A stretch of DNA of 24,280 nt. Origin: an uncultured Collinsella sp. GTDB taxonomy: Bacteria > Actinomycetota > Coriobacteriia > Coriobacteriales > Coriobacteriaceae. The position numbers and the translations under genes are program-made. Below the pieces are notes generated by a model. It was not told the DNA's origin. It saw only the letters and a list, made by a program, of their open reading frames with translations, and made no database searches. Numbering within the stretch: position 1 is the first letter of the stretch; the number at the start of each line of letters is the position of its first letter. The stretch is taken from NCBI GenBank assembly GCA_900544865.1, contig UQXA01000033.1:1-24280 (forward strand), written 5' to 3'. Shown piece by piece: positions 7,439 through 13,800 of this stretch.

Positions 7439-7489
7439 GTGCGCACATCCCAACCGTACCTTAAGCTGCGGTGAAATAACTCACGATTA

Positions 7490-7539
7490 ACCTGCCAAAA
7501 AGGGACAGGTTTGTTTTGGCGGGTTTTATCTGGGGAAAC
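7490..7539 (+). repeat. 50-bp interspersed hairpin repeat, copy C
   Basis: ACCTGCCAAAAAGGGACAGG, TTTGTTTTGGCGGG, TTTTATCTGGGGAAAC. The 11-bp arms ACCTGCCAAAA and TTTTGGCGGGT pair fully (one G-U). It is a direct repeat of copy B, on the far side of the AlbA_2 gene and its operator array. Confidence 0.88.
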
Positions 7540-7693
7540 GCCGAATAGCCCCACATCCACAACCGCCGCAGCTCCATATCAGGCAAATGAATCAGTAGCG
7601 TCTATCCTAAATCTTGAGTATTTGTTCGACAGAACGGCCCCTGCCGGCTCCTGCTAGACTGGTAGATTCCCAACCGTCCATCCAGGAGCCTCA

Positions 7694-8677
7694 ATGTCGC
7701 GCAAGCCCGCCTACAAGCAAGCACTTTCCATCGGCACCGCCGTGGTGCTCGGGTTTGCGCTGTTTACGGGATCGCTCGACGGAGCGCCCAAGTTGCTGTC
7801 GCCGCAAAGCGATGAGCAGGCGGCGGCTCTGGCCGAAAAACAAAACGAGAGTCCCAGCCGCACCGACGACGAAGCAGACCTGGTTGCCCGGCTCGAATCG
7901 GGAACAGCGAGCTCTTCGGACTCTCAAAATGGCCAAGACTCTGGCGATAGCTCTGAATCCGCCGCAACCGACACCGGTGACGACACTTCCACAGACAGCG
8001 CCGCCACCCCCATCGACGAGGTCGAAAACCCCGACCTTAACCGCGCCCGCGGCGTATATCTCAGCAGCATTCCCGACTACGCCGGCAACCCCTACGTTGC
8101 CCTGCGCGCCGACAGCACCCACGCATTAGGCACACCGTCATTCACGCTCGATGAATACGAGCGCGCCACCGAAGAGGGCTGCTTTAAGAAGTTCTCCAAG
8201 CTCGACAGCCTGGGCCGCACCCGCAAAGCGCTCGCCTGCGTGGGCCCCGAATCACTCGGTCAAGGCGAGCGCGGCGATATCTCGCGTATCCATCCCGCTG
8301 GATGGCGCCAGCAGCGCTACGACTTTATTCCGGGCCAGAGCCTCTACAACCGCTGCCACCTTATCGCCTGGTCGCTCTGCGGCGAAAACGCCAACCGCAA
8401 GAATCTCCTCACCGGCACGCGTTATCTCAACGAGACGGGCATGCTGCCGTTTGAAGAGCAGATTCTCGGCTACATCCGCGATACGGGTAACCATGTGCTC
8501 TACCGTGTCACGCCCATGTATAACGAAGAGGAACTTGTCTGCCGTGGCGTGCGCCTTGAGGCGCAATCGGTCGAGGACCACGGCAAGACCCTCTGCTTCC
8601 ACGTATACTGCTACAACCTGCAGCCGCACGTGCAGATCGACTACGCCACCGGCCGCAATCAGACCTCGGGAGTTTAG
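7694..8677 (+). CDS. Membrane-anchored or secreted DNA/RNA non-specific endonuclease (EndA/NucA type)
   Basis: 327 residues. A short basic N-terminus and one hydrophobic segment (about 12-28) are followed by GAP, so it is exported or anchored with the nuclease domain outside. Residues 36-115 are an acidic, Ser/Thr/Asp-rich linker. The catalytic domain (about 116-327) has YNRCHLIAWSL with the likely general-base His at 222, then ENANRKNLLTGTRYLN, the hallmark of the streptococcal EndA-like branch and including the metal-binding Asn. The usual (D/N)RGH is NRCH here, and the domain has seven cysteines, so disulfides are possible. The start is fixed by AGGAG just upstream. It probably degrades extracellular nucleic acid for nutrition or DNA uptake; no competence genes are adjacent. 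It is convergent with the EF-G-like gene across a shared terminator. Confidence 0.9.
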   Translation: MSRKPAYKQALSIGTAVVLGFALFTGSLDGAPKLLSPQSDEQAAALAEKQNESPSRTDDEADLVARLESGTASSSDSQNGQDSGDSSESAATDTGDDTSTDSAATPIDEVENPDLNRARGVYLSSIPDYAGNPYVALRADSTHALGTPSFTLDEYERATEEGCFKKFSKLDSLGRTRKALACVGPESLGQGERGDISRIHPAGWRQQRYDFIPGQSLYNRCHLIAWSLCGENANRKNLLTGTRYLNETGMLPFEEQILGYIRDTGNHVLYRVTPMYNEEELVCRGVRLEAQSVEDHGKTLCFHVYCYNLQPHVQIDYATGRNQTSGV

Positions 8678-8739
8678 GGCCGACCAAGCTGCCCCAAAAC
8701 CTAAAATGATCCGTTTTCCTCCGTCCCCAAGGGATCAAA

Positions 8740-8771
8740 AAGGGCCGCCCCGGTTACCCAGGGCGGCCCTT
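8740..8771. terminator. Bidirectional terminator
   Basis: Perfect 11-bp stem AAGGGCCGCCC / GGGCGGCCCTT with a 10-base loop, between the convergent nuclease and EF-G-like genes. An A-run precedes it (8737-8740), giving a U-run on the minus strand. Confidence 0.8.
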
Positions 8772-8805
8772 GCATCGGCATGCATGTTGCAGGCAAAACC
8801 ACGCG

Positions 8806-10881
8806 TTACTTGGCGCGGCCCTCCTCATAGCGCTCGACCAGCTTGGCCTGAACGTCATAAGGCACCTGCTCATAGCCTGCGGGCTTCATGGTAAAGTCAC
8901 CCGTGCCGCGCGTGATAGAGCGCAGGCGCGTCGAATAATCCGTCAGCTCTGCCAGCGGCGCCTGGGCAATGACCACGGTGTCGCCGCGCTCATCGGTCTC
9001 CATGCCCGTCACGCGACCGCGCGATGCCGAGATGTCGCCCATCACAGCGCCGGCGTAGCTTTCGGGAATAGTCACCGTGATTTCCTCGATGGGCTCCAGC
9101 ACCACCGGGTCGGCATCGGCGCACGCCTTGCGCAGGCCGATGCGAGCCGCCGCGCGGAACGCCATCTCGTTGGAGTCGACGCTGTGATACGAGCCGTCGT
9201 ACACAGCCACGCGAATGCCCGTGAGCGGGTAGCCGGCAATGATGCCGTCCTTCATGGTCTCCTGGACACCCTTGTCCACGGCGGGGATGAGCGAGCGCGG
9301 GATGCGGCCACCCACGACCTCGTCTACAAACTCATAGCCATCGCTCGTGCCGTCGGGCCCAATGAGCGGCTCAACGCGCAGCCAGCAGTCGCCATACTGA
9401 CCGGCACCGCCAGTCTGTTTCTTGTGGCGGCCCTGCGCGCTTGCCGTACGGCGAATGGTCTCGCGATACGGAATGCGGATCGGCACGCTCTTGGCCACGA
9501 CCTTGGTACGGTCCTCCAAACGGTTGAGCAGCACCGAAACCTGCGCCTCACCCACGGCGGAGATAATGGTCTGGCCGGTCTCCTCGTCACGATCGATGCT
9601 CATGGTCGGATCGGCCTTGCAGGCCTTCTCGATAAACGTGTAGAGCTTCTCTTCGTCCCCGCGATTCTCGGCCTCGATGGCAATGCGGTACTGCGAGTTG
9701 GGGAACTTAAACGCCGCAGCCTCGACCTTGCCGGTAATCGAGAGCGTATCGCCCGTCTCGGCCGCCAGCTTGGGTGCCACGATAATGTCGCCGGCATAGG
9801 CGTGACCGACCTCGGTCATGTCGCGGCCGCACATCACATACAGGTGAGCCAGACGGTCGCCCTTGCGCGTGCGCGCGTTGACCAGCTCAAGGCCCGGCTC
9901 AAGCGTACCCGTCAGCACCTTAATAAAGCTGATGCGACCCTGCTGCGGATCGGCCAGGGTCTTAAACACAAACGCCACCGGACGATCATCGTCGCTTGAA
10001 ATCTTGAGCGAATCGCCGTCGATAAGCGGCATCTCGCCGTAGTCGGTCGGCGCCGGGAAGTATGTGGCGATGTCGTCCATCAGCGAGTTGACGCCCTGCT
10101 CCTTAATGCAATCGCCCGCAAAGACCGGCACAAAGATGCGCTCGGCGATCGCCTTCGACAGCAGGCCTTCAAGCTCCTCCTGCGTCAGCGTCTCCTCGCC
10201 CTCCAGGTACTTCATCATCAGTTCGTCGTCAGCCTCGGCCACCAGCTCGCACAGATGGTCATGGGCTTCCTCGGCCTGGGCACGATACTCCTCGGGAATC
10301 TCCGACTCAACGGCTTCGGTGCCGTTGCAATGGCGCGCCTTCATGCGCACCAGGTCGATGATGCCGTCAAAGTCCTCGCCCTCGCCCCAGGGAAGGGTCA
10401 CGGCGCCCAGGCGCGTGCCAAAGCGCTCTTGCAGCAGGTCCATCGTGGTCGCAAAGCTGGCCTCGGAGCGCGACAGGCGGTTTACGAACACCGCACGCGC
10501 CAGGCGCAGGTCCTCGGCGGCATACCAGAGCTTAACCGTCGTAGGCTGCGGGCCGGCCTCGGCGTCGACCACAAACAGAGCCGTCTCGCAAACACTCATC
10601 GCGGCAAAGGCGTCGCCGATAAAATCGGGGTAGCACGGGGCATCGAGCACATTGATGCGCGCGCCCTTCCAGTCGATCGGCGCGATGGTCGTCGAGATGG
10701 AAAATGCACGCTTGACCTCTTCGGGGTCATAGTCGAGCGTGGGCTTGGTGCCGTCGTGGCCGCCCAGGCGGGCGGTCTTACCGGAAAGGTGGAGCATGGC
10801 CTCGGCGAGTGAAGTCTTGCCCACCCCGCCTTGGCCTACGAGCACCACGTTCCTTACGTTACCGGTCTTGGGAGCACCCAT
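8806..10881 (-). CDS. EF-G-like translational GTPase homologue with altered G motifs
   Basis: 691 residues with the five-domain layout of elongation factor G: G domain, domain II (FVFKTLADPQQGRISFIKVLTGTL), III, IV (RHKKQTGGAGQYGDCWLRVEP) and V (PIEEITVTIPESYAGAVMGDISASRGRVTGME). The P-loop GQGGVGKTS (16-24) is intact. G3 is DAPCYPDF (80-87) where canonical EF-G has DTPGHVDF, so the Gly and the catalytic His are Cys and Tyr. G4 is NRLS (134-137) where NKxD is usual. It therefore belongs to the FusA2/EF-G-like group, not the main EF-G; some actinobacterial members are reported to lack ribosome-stimulated GTPase activity. The start at 10881 has AAGGAGGT and gives the family N-terminus; the longer frame looks non-coding. 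It stands alone. Its role (ribosome recovery, stress) is not evident. Confidence 0.92.
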   Translation of the reverse strand: MGAPKTGNVRNVVLVGQGGVGKTSLAEAMLHLSGKTARLGGHDGTKPTLDYDPEEVKRAFSISTTIAPIDWKGARINVLDAPCYPDFIGDAFAAMSVCETALFVVDAEAGPQPTTVKLWYAAEDLRLARAVFVNRLSRSEASFATTMDLLQERFGTRLGAVTLPWGEGEDFDGIIDLVRMKARHCNGTEAVESEIPEEYRAQAEEAHDHLCELVAEADDELMMKYLEGEETLTQEELEGLLSKAIAERIFVPVFAGDCIKEQGVNSLMDDIATYFPAPTDYGEMPLIDGDSLKISSDDDRPVAFVFKTLADPQQGRISFIKVLTGTLEPGLELVNARTRKGDRLAHLYVMCGRDMTEVGHAYAGDIIVAPKLAAETGDTLSITGKVEAAAFKFPNSQYRIAIEAENRGDEEKLYTFIEKACKADPTMSIDRDEETGQTIISAVGEAQVSVLLNRLEDRTKVVAKSVPIRIPYRETIRRTASAQGRHKKQTGGAGQYGDCWLRVEPLIGPDGTSDGYEFVDEVVGGRIPRSLIPAVDKGVQETMKDGIIAGYPLTGIRVAVYDGSYHSVDSNEMAFRAAARIGLRKACADADPVVLEPIEEITVTIPESYAGAVMGDISASRGRVTGMETDERGDTVVIAQAPLAELTDYSTRLRSITRGTGDFTMKPAGYEQVPYDVQAKLVERYEEGRAK

Positions 10882-11120
10882 GATGACCTCCTTGCAGGGC
10901 CGCGCACAATGCGCGACGCCAACGGGGAGAGTTCGCGGTCGGTGCCATCCCGGGAGCAGCATGGCCGGCAGCCGAGCCGACTCACCCTCCAAATGTCCTA
11001 TGCCACCACCCTACCCTCACGGGCGGCTGTCCATGCATACCTTTCGGCGCACGTATGAATACAGGCGGCGAGAGGAAGAGACAAGCTTGTGAGGCGATTA
11101 TTGAACCCCGTCGATGCAAA
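10882..11120. other. Non-coding gap upstream of the EF-G-like gene
   Basis: About 240 bases between the EF-G-like start and the ABC-operon terminator. Open frames here do not look like protein. I could not assign a convincing promoter or RNA. Confidence 0.5.
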
Positions 11121-11158
11121 CAAAAAGCCGCCACAGACCGTAAGACCTGCGGCGGCTT
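11121..11158 (-). terminator. Intrinsic terminator of the amino-acid ABC operon
   Basis: Read on the minus strand: AAGCCGCC, an 18-base loop region with further pairing, then GGCGGCTT running into TTTTTGTTTG. It lies 34 bases past the ATPase stop at 11192. Confidence 0.85.
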
Positions 11159-11191
11159 CGCCTCAATTAATAGTTGAGTAAATGCTTGAGC

Positions 11192-11956
11192 CTACCCCTC
11201 GATACGGCTCAAGAACTCACGGGTACGTTGCTCTCGCGGGTGATCGATAACCTGCTCGGCCGGACCCTCCTCGACAATGCGGCCTCCGTCCATAAAGACC
11301 ACGCGATCGGCAACATCGCGCGCAAACTGCATCGCGTGGGTCACGATCACCATCGTCATATTCTGCGCGGCAAGGTCTTTAATGACACGCAGCACCTCGG
11401 CCGTCAGCTCGGGGTCGAGCGCCGAGGTCGGCTCGTCAAAGAACAGGATCTCCGGATCGAGCGCCAGGGCGCGGGCAATACTCACGCGCTGCTGTTGACC
11501 GCCCGAAAGCTCACAAGGAACCTTGTTCTCGTTGCCCACAAGCCCCATCTGAGCAATCAATTCATGCGCACGAGCTTCCGCCTGCTCGCGCGGGCGCTTA
11601 AGCACGCGGATCGGCGCGTCGATGATGTTTTTCATCACGGTATAGTGCGGGAACAGGTTGTAATTTTGGAACACCAGACCGAATCGCGAGCGCGCCTGCT
11701 TGGGCACATCGCCCTTCGCATAGACCGCGCCCGAACCCGCATCCGTCGCAACGGCAAGGTCACCAAACGAGAGCGAGCCTCCGTCGAGTGTCTCGAGCAG
11801 CGTGGCGCACCGCAGCAGCGTGGACTTGCCGCCACCCGAAGGCCCGATAATCGCCACGACCTCTCCACGCTTTACCTCGAGCGAGATATCCTTGAGCACC
11901 TCATTGCCGCTAAACGCCTTACGTGCGTTTTCGATTTTCATCACTGAGTTAGTCAT
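11192..11956 (-). CDS. Polar amino-acid ABC transporter, ATP-binding protein (GlnQ/HisP type)
   Basis: A cytosolic ATPase of 254 residues that energises uptake through the permease encoded just upstream. It has Walker A GPSGGGKS (38-45), Q-loop FQNYNLFPH (97-105), signature LSGGQQQR (150-157), Walker B ILFFDEP (170-176) with TSALDPE, and the switch His in VTHAMQFA. All catalytic elements are present. I chose the ATG at 11956, which overlaps the permease stop by 8 bases (ATGACTAA). An ATG 15 bases further in (MKIENARK) is possible, and neither has a good Shine-Dalgarno, so translation is likely coupled. It is the last gene of the operon and is followed by a strong terminator. Confidence 0.95.
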   Translation of the reverse strand: MTNSVMKIENARKAFSGNEVLKDISLEVKRGEVVAIIGPSGGGKSTLLRCATLLETLDGGSLSFGDLAVATDAGSGAVYAKGDVPKQARSRFGLVFQNYNLFPHYTVMKNIIDAPIRVLKRPREQAEARAHELIAQMGLVGNENKVPCELSGGQQQRVSIARALALDPEILFFDEPTSALDPELTAEVLRVIKDLAAQNMTMVIVTHAMQFARDVADRVVFMDGGRIVEEGPAEQVIDHPREQRTREFLSRIEG

Positions 11957-12602
11957 GATAATAGTCCAGCTTCTTTTCGGCGGCGCCCAGCAGCATTTCG
12001 ACCACAAAGTTAAAGACCCAGTAAATCAGCGCCGCGATCGCAAACGGCACCATGCTCACCTGCGAGGCGACCAGCGCCTTGGCCGTCGAGAACATCTCAC
12101 CCACGCCAATGGCAAACGCCAGCGACGTGTCCTTGACCAGCGTGATGATCTCGTTGCCCATCGCCGGCAGAATACGCTTGGCGACCTGCGGCATCACGAT
12201 ATACAGAAACGTCTGCACGCGCGAATAGCCCAGCACCTCGGCAGCCTCGTATTGACCGCGCGGAATGGACTGCAAGCCCGAGCGATAGATCTCGGCAAAG
12301 TAACCGGCGTAGTTGATGATGAACGCCACGACGCACGCCGTCCACTTGGAATCGGGCGTGAGCGAAATGCCAAACACGTAGTACGGGGCAAAGTAGATGG
12401 CAAACATCTGCAGCATGAGCGGCGTACCGCGCATGACCGAAATGTAGATGCGCGCAATCCAGCGAAGCGGCGCGATTTTGCTCATGCGCATAAACGCCAC
12501 GGGGATTCCCAGCGGAATCGACCCCAGCAGTGTCAGCACAAACAACTGCAAACTGACCAAGAATCCCTGGCCAAGCATCTGCATCATGACCTGAATAGAC
12601 AT
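11949..12602 (-). CDS. Polar amino-acid ABC transporter, permease (HisM/GlnP type)
   Basis: An inner-membrane permease of 217 residues with several hydrophobic segments (about 10-40, 60-80, 88-105 and near the C-terminus). The cytoplasmic EAA loop is YEAAEVLGYSRVQTFLYIVMP (about 118-138), which docks on the ATPase. GTPLMLQMF (about 59-67) is typical of the His/Glu/Gln/Arg family. The frame is open further upstream, but the ATG at 12602 shares its A with the TAA of the binding-protein gene (TAATG), a standard coupling arrangement, so I chose it. Only one permease gene is present, implying a homodimeric channel. Confidence 0.94.
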   Translation of the reverse strand: MSIQVMMQMLGQGFLVSLQLFVLTLLGSIPLGIPVAFMRMSKIAPLRWIARIYISVMRGTPLMLQMFAIYFAPYYVFGISLTPDSKWTACVVAFIINYAGYFAEIYRSGLQSIPRGQYEAAEVLGYSRVQTFLYIVMPQVAKRILPAMGNEIITLVKDTSLAFAIGVGEMFSTAKALVASQVSMVPFAIAALIYWVFNFVVEMLLGAAEKKLDYYHD

Positions 12603-13462
12603 TACTTGAGCACCCAATTATCGAAAGACAAACCATAGCTTGAATATTTATCGCACAGGTCCTTGACCGTGCCGTCCTCATAGAGTGCCTTGAGCGACTC
12701 GGTCACGGCGTCGGCCGACTTGGTGTCGCCCTTCTTAAAGCCGACGGCGTAGTGCTCACTGGACAGCGGCTCATCAAGCTGCGTATAGGCATCGGGCTTG
12801 GCGGCAAGCTGATACTGGGCAATCGAAAGGTCGCAAGCCACGGCATCGACCGCGCCGCTCTCGAGCTGCATAAAGGCCGTGTTGTACTCGCCGATCGTGT
12901 CGAGCGTGGCAAACGTCGCCGCCAGATCCTTCTGGTCACCCTCGAGCACATCCTGCGCAGCGGAATCGGTCTGGGTAATCACGGTCTTGCCGGCAAGATC
13001 GTCCCAGCTCTTGATGCCCGCATCCTTCTTTACCACCAGCACCTGCTCGTTGAGCATGTACGGCTCGGAGAACGTGTAGTCGTCCTCACGGCCCTCCATG
13101 GTAAAGCCGTTCCAGATGCAGTTGATGGCGCCCGAGTTGAGCAGCGTATCCTTGGCGTCCCAGTCGATGGCCTCGTATTTGACCTCCCAGCCCTGCTTAT
13201 CGGCAACAGCCTTGGCCAGATCGAGATCAAAGCCGGTGTACTCGCCATCGTCGCCCACAAAGCCGTACGGAGGATAGGACTTATCAAAGCCCACCACGAG
13301 CTTCTTGGACTCCGCAGCGCCCTTCACATCCTTGGCTGCAGCAGAACCGGCAGCGGAACCCTTACCGGCACCACCACCGCAGCCTACCAGGCCAAGACCT
13401 AGAACCGTAGCGAGCGAACCGGCTAGACCAACAAACTGACGACGAGACATATCGGTATTCAT
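12602..13462 (-). CDS. Amino-acid ABC transporter substrate-binding lipoprotein
   Basis: An extracytoplasmic solute-binding protein of 286 residues. The N-terminus has SRRQFVG (twin Arg at 7-8), a hydrophobic stretch and lipobox LVGC with C28 as the lipidated residue; a Gly/Ala/Ser linker follows. The binding fold (about 52-286) shows KLVVGFDKSYPPYGF, TGFDLDLAKAVADKQG and FTMEGREDDYTFSEPY, typical of family 3 (SBP_bac_3) proteins for Gln, Arg, His or cystine. The ligand cannot be told apart by eye. The start at 13462 has AAGGGGG at good spacing. It is the first gene of the operon, with a promoter 57 bases upstream and CACTTTA motifs around it. The twin arginine may mean Tat export, unusual but known for lipoproteins. 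Confidence 0.94.
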   Translation of the reverse strand: MNTDMSRRQFVGLAGSLATVLGLGLVGCGGGAGKGSAAGSAAAKDVKGAAESKKLVVGFDKSYPPYGFVGDDGEYTGFDLDLAKAVADKQGWEVKYEAIDWDAKDTLLNSGAINCIWNGFTMEGREDDYTFSEPYMLNEQVLVVKKDAGIKSWDDLAGKTVITQTDSAAQDVLEGDQKDLAATFATLDTIGEYNTAFMQLESGAVDAVACDLSIAQYQLAAKPDAYTQLDEPLSSEHYAVGFKKGDTKSADAVTESLKALYEDGTVKDLCDKYSSYGLSFDNWVLK

Positions 13463-13480
13463 GGTATTCCCCCTTGGTGG

Positions 13481-13531
13481 CACTTTAGTTAAGTAAAGTG
13501 AGTCGTGTAACGATCAGAATCATACACTTTA
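13481..13531. promoter_or_regulatory. Triple CACTTTA operator-like motif of the ABC operon
   Basis: CACTTTA (13481-13487) and TAAAGTG (13494-13500) form a perfect inverted repeat with a 6-base spacer. A third CACTTTA lies at 13525-13531, inside the promoter spacer next to the -10. One repressor bound at both places could block initiation and elongation. The regulator is not encoded next to it. Confidence 0.55.
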
Positions 13532-13547
13532 GCGTGATAGAGCACAA
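13519..13547 (-). promoter_or_regulatory. Promoter of the amino-acid ABC operon
   Basis: On the minus strand TTGTGC (13547-13542), a 17-base spacer and TATGAT (13524-13519): the best-formed promoter in the window. The start codon at 13462 is 57 bases downstream. Confidence 0.65.
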
Positions 13548-13554
13548 GGCGAGT

Positions 13555-13693
13555 TTGCCCGCCGCGTGAGGGGTGTGGGGGTTAAGTTTCCTGCTCTACA
13601 GTCCTGCTCACGACGGAGGCCACATTAAGTGGCCTCCTGTTCGTGCGGAACTCGCGATAAACTTAACCCCCACACCCCTCACGCGGCGGGCAA
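13555..13693. repeat. 139-bp element with perfect 35-bp inverted ends and an inner hairpin
   Basis: Arms 13555-13589 and 13659-13693 are exact reverse complements. They contain GCCCGCCGCGTGAGGGGTGT and GGGGGTTAAGTTT on the left. The 69-base centre carries a second perfect hairpin, GGAGGCCAC-ATTAA-GTGGCCTCC (13615-13637). There is no ORF and no obvious target-site duplication. It fills most of the 338-bp gap 13463-13800. It could be a MITE-like element, a structured RNA or a transcription barrier. Confidence 0.85.
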
Positions 13694-13757
13694 CCGTCGT
13701 TGGGCTTATCACTGACACGAATAAACCGCTTGTATATCGTCTGCTGGCTTGGCGCGG

Positions 13758-13763
13758 TACAAT
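13758..13763 (+). promoter_or_regulatory. Candidate -10 of the rRNA methyltransferase gene
   Basis: TACAAT 38 bases before the ATG at 13801; the -35 position is poor. Confidence 0.4.
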
Positions 13764-13800
13764 ACTTGCAGCTTTAATTCATGAATAAGTGGAGTTATTG

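Noticed and set aside
7224..7450. CRISPR array, because of the closely spaced short repeats.
   Set aside because: Units are 7-12 bases, in both orientations and irregularly spaced, without repeat-spacer structure or cas genes.
8770..9999. A 409-codon plus-strand frame opposite the EF-G-like gene.
   Set aside because: Antisense shadow; no RBS and no recognisable domain.
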